Position numbers and translations under genes: made by a program. Shown piece by piece: positions 22,198-22,404 of a stretch of 22,404 nt of DNA. Location: contig CAMBID010000001.1 in assembly GCA_945867445.1 (NCBI GenBank), positions 1-22,404 of the forward strand, in the 5' to 3' direction. Each line of letters begins with the position of its first letter. The stretch's first letter is position 1. The notes beneath the pieces were generated by a model. That model did no database searches and was not told where the DNA came from. It saw nothing but the letters and a program-made list of their open reading frames with translations. The DNA is from an uncultured Clostridia bacterium. Lineage in GTDB: Bacteria > Bacillota > Clostridia > Oscillospirales > Oscillospiraceae.

Positions 22198-22404
22198 TCG
22201 TGTTCTCCTTTCCTTTTCGCCGTTTTTCTCTTTTTCGTGTGCCTTCTTGATCGTTTCCCATTCTGCGCCCAACCGGTAAAATCTGAAAGGCTGGTCGGGT
22301 AAAGCTTTCGTAAAGTGCCCGCTACGCCTTCCCCGCCGTGTCCGGATGTTTCCGGAAACTGGTCTTATGGTTTCTCCCATCTTAACTGCGCTCAAAAGTG
22401 TTGT
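22198..22404 (-). promoter_or_regulatory. Leader region of the 1868-residue SLH gene
   Basis: The 207 nt up to the window edge contain the ribosome binding site (AAAGGAG, 7 nt before ATG) and a perfect 12-bp palindrome, GTTTCCGGAAAC at 22348-22359. No convincing sigma-A promoter is seen, and it may lie outside the window. The last 50 nt before the start resemble the leader of the 1416-residue SLH gene (GGAAAGGAGAACA, then purine-rich AAAAAGAG). An open frame in phase with the gene runs through the region but lacks its own ribosome binding site. Confidence 0.4.

Noticed and set aside
22198..22395. In-frame N-terminal extension of the larger SLH protein (start at 22395), and likewise 16168-16323 for the smaller one
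   Set aside because: In both genes the inner ATG has AAAGGAG at 7 nt and begins a proper signal peptide. The extensions would bury it.
22198..22404. Riboswitch (for example cyclic-di-GMP type) upstream of the larger SLH gene
   Set aside because: The GC-rich hairpins do not show the conserved core bases of any class I know.

Overview
The window looks like chromosomal DNA of a GC-rich, spore-forming anaerobic Clostridia, most like the gut Oscillospiraceae. This rests on the high GC content, a GerMN sporulation-type lipoprotein, NuoE/NuoF-type hydrogenase or NADH-dehydrogenase subunits, S-layer homology (SLH) surface proteins and Gram-positive ribosome binding sites. The genus is an inference; no rRNA or marker gene is present.

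Layout. Positions 1-1000 hold, on the minus strand, a NuoF-like subunit cut by the window edge and the complete NuoE-like subunit before it, with a good promoter and a Rex-like palindrome upstream. Positions 1046-4948 (minus) form a five-gene operon: comEA-like HhH protein, OmpR-type response regulator, sensor histidine kinase, GerMN lipoprotein and GNAT acetyltransferase, closed by a terminator. Positions 5070-6443 (plus) encode a membrane-anchored D-Ala-D-Ala carboxypeptidase, followed by a terminator, a REP-like palindrome, a second hairpin and a 50-residue small protein whose stop codon lies inside an 18-bp terminator stem. Positions 6859-7554 (minus) encode an AraD-type L-ribulose-5-phosphate 4-epimerase. 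Positions 7716-11653 (minus) encode a complete Fbp/Afu-type ABC importer (ATPase, fused permease, lipoprotein), which may carry a phosphorylated solute rather than iron. Positions 11917-22197 (minus) hold two very large secreted SLH proteins of 1416 and 1868 residues.

The most notable structure is a direct repeat that appears identical by eye over 754 bp (11720-12473 and 16394-17147). Each copy carries the 3' end of an SLH gene (the last 185 codons), its terminator and a strong promoter that fires into the next gene. One copy therefore drives the ABC importer and the other drives the 1416-residue SLH gene. The upstream boundary of the identity falls inside the Pro-Thr linker codons. Recombination between the copies would remove exactly one SLH gene (4674 bp) and leave a functional neighbour on each side, so the locus looks like a recombinable surface-protein cassette.

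The 1868-residue protein carries two related LamG-like domains, a further lectin-like region, a degenerate TIM-barrel-like part, an intact glycerophosphodiester phosphodiesterase (GDPD) domain, Ig-like domains and three SLH modules. A speculative reading is that surface phosphodiester cleavage, import by the adjacent ABC system and sugar-phosphate metabolism (AraD) form one scavenging route. Genomic neighbourhood alone supports this.
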